6,737 nt of DNA, taken from the NCBI GenBank assembly GCA_001751005.1, contig MAXL01000213.1, forward strand, positions 1 to 6,737, in the 5' to 3' direction. The first letter of the stretch is position 1. Every line of letters starts with the position of its first letter. The notes under the pieces were generated by a model, which saw nothing but the letters and a program-made list of their open reading frames with translations, had not been told where the DNA came from and searched no databases. The translations under genes were made by a program, and so were the position numbers. Of this stretch, positions 6,058 through 6,737 are shown piece after piece. The DNA comes from Desulfobacterales bacterium S5133MH16 (GTDB lineage Bacteria; Desulfobacterota; Desulfobacteria; Desulfobacterales; UBA11574).

Positions 6058-6737
6058 ATGAAACGAGTTCATAAAAGAGAAAAAGAACAGTTCGAAAAGC
6101 TTTTTAAGCAAGAAAATACTGATCATTTCGAAGATAGATTCAATATTCTTGAGATTTTTCTTCAAACCGAGCACCATGTTACCGTTGCCGAACTTGTTCG
6201 GCTTCTTAAGGAAAACGGATATCAATTTACTCCTGATTTTGTCCGAGACACGTTGAAACTTATGTGCCGTTTTGGTTTTGCCCAAAAAAGGAGATTCAAT
6301 AACGGACAAGTTTGTTATGAACACAAGCACTTAGGTCAACATCATGATCATATGATCTGTACAAAATGCAAAAATATTTTTGAGTTTGAAAACGAAGAGC
6401 TTGAAAACCTGCAGGTTCAGATTGCTGCGGCTTATAATTTCCACATGCTTCGGCACAAAATGGAAATATACGGCATCTGTTCCAAATGCTTTAAAGATCG
6501 CGCTCAACTCATGCCGCTTGTCAATGCCAAACAGGGGGAACGGTTTGAAATCAAAGATTTTACCGGGGGTGCCACGGCTCGAATGCGTCTATTATCCATG
6601 GGGCTGAGAATCGGAGACAAGATTGACGTTGTTACCAACCTGGACAGAGGACAATTGGTGGTTGCCATGGATTACAACCGGTACGCCCTTGGTCGTGGGA
6701 TGGCAAAAAAGATACTGGTGGAGCCTATTGTAAGCTA
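6058..6737 (+). CDS. Fur-family metalloregulator fused to a FeoA domain (3' end at window edge)
   Basis: The visible 226 codons encode a Fur-family repressor joined to a FeoA (SH3-like) domain. The Fur part (about 1-148) has a winged-helix region ending near 88, then the canonical metal-binding segment HHDHMICTKC (95-104), His129 and His133, and the second structural CxxC at 141-144 in GICSKC. This supports a structural zinc site (two CxxC pairs) and a regulatory site sensing iron or a related metal. Residues about 155-223 match FeoA: RLLSMGLRIGD (177-187) and ALGRGMAKKILV (210-221). FeoA domains normally assist the ferrous iron transporter FeoB, and iron-dependent regulators such as DtxR also carry such domains, so here the FeoA part may sense metal or contact Feo components. 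AAGGA (6047-6051) is a good ribosome binding site six bases before the ATG. The frame is still open at the edge, but TA follows the last codon, so a stop may be one base away. A feoA or feoB gene may follow; that is a prediction. Confidence 0.9.
   Translation, partial: MKRVHKREKEQFEKLFKQENTDHFEDRFNILEIFLQTEHHVTVAELVRLLKENGYQFTPDFVRDTLKLMCRFGFAQKRRFNNGQVCYEHKHLGQHHDHMICTKCKNIFEFENEELENLQVQIAAAYNFHMLRHKMEIYGICSKCFKDRAQLMPLVNAKQGERFEIKDFTGGATARMRLLSMGLRIGDKIDVVTNLDRGQLVVAMDYNRYALGRGMAKKILVEPIVS

Overview
The window holds five protein genes plus several conspicuous palindromic or dispersed-repeat-like stretches. The gene set suggests an anaerobic delta-type proteobacterium (Desulfobacterota, perhaps Desulfobacterales): a CbbQ/NorQ-type AAA+ ATPase with a large CbbO/NorD-type VWA protein, a Fur regulator fused to a FeoA domain, a TraB-family membrane protein, and long hairpin-forming intergenic repeats. 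The taxonomic call is an inference from gene style and repeat style, not a database result.

Layout. Positions 1-97 hold a long, nearly perfect hairpin just beyond the 3' end of a minus-strand TraB/PrgY-family gene (98-1261). A 376-bp divergent intergenic region follows (1262-1637). It carries a candidate promoter for the TraB gene, an AT-rich stretch and a second, unrelated ~98-nt hairpin element. From there everything reads on the plus strand: a CbbQ/NirQ/NorQ-type MoxR AAA+ ATPase (1638-2453), a 223-bp gap with a GTTCA-rich repeat, a small VOC/glyoxalase-fold protein (start placed at 2677), and a 930-residue protein with a C-terminal VWA domain (start placed at 3104, stop at 5896). A nearly identical inverted copy of the GTTCA repeat lies just after this gene, so the VOC and VWA genes are bracketed by a 20-bp inverted repeat. 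After a promoter-like region with two palindromes comes a Fur-FeoA fusion gene (6058 to the window end), whose last visible codon is followed by TA, possibly the start of a stop codon.

How the genes may work together. In characterised systems the Q-type AAA+ ATPase and the O/D-type VWA protein form a complex that remodels or activates a metalloenzyme (CbbQO for Rubisco, NorQD for nitric oxide reductase). Here the pair is intact by motif, but no Rubisco or nitric oxide reductase gene is in view and a VOC gene lies between the two, so the client is unknown. The Fur-FeoA gene is a separate unit, probably leading into ferrous iron transport genes beyond the right edge. The TraB gene is a separate, divergent unit.
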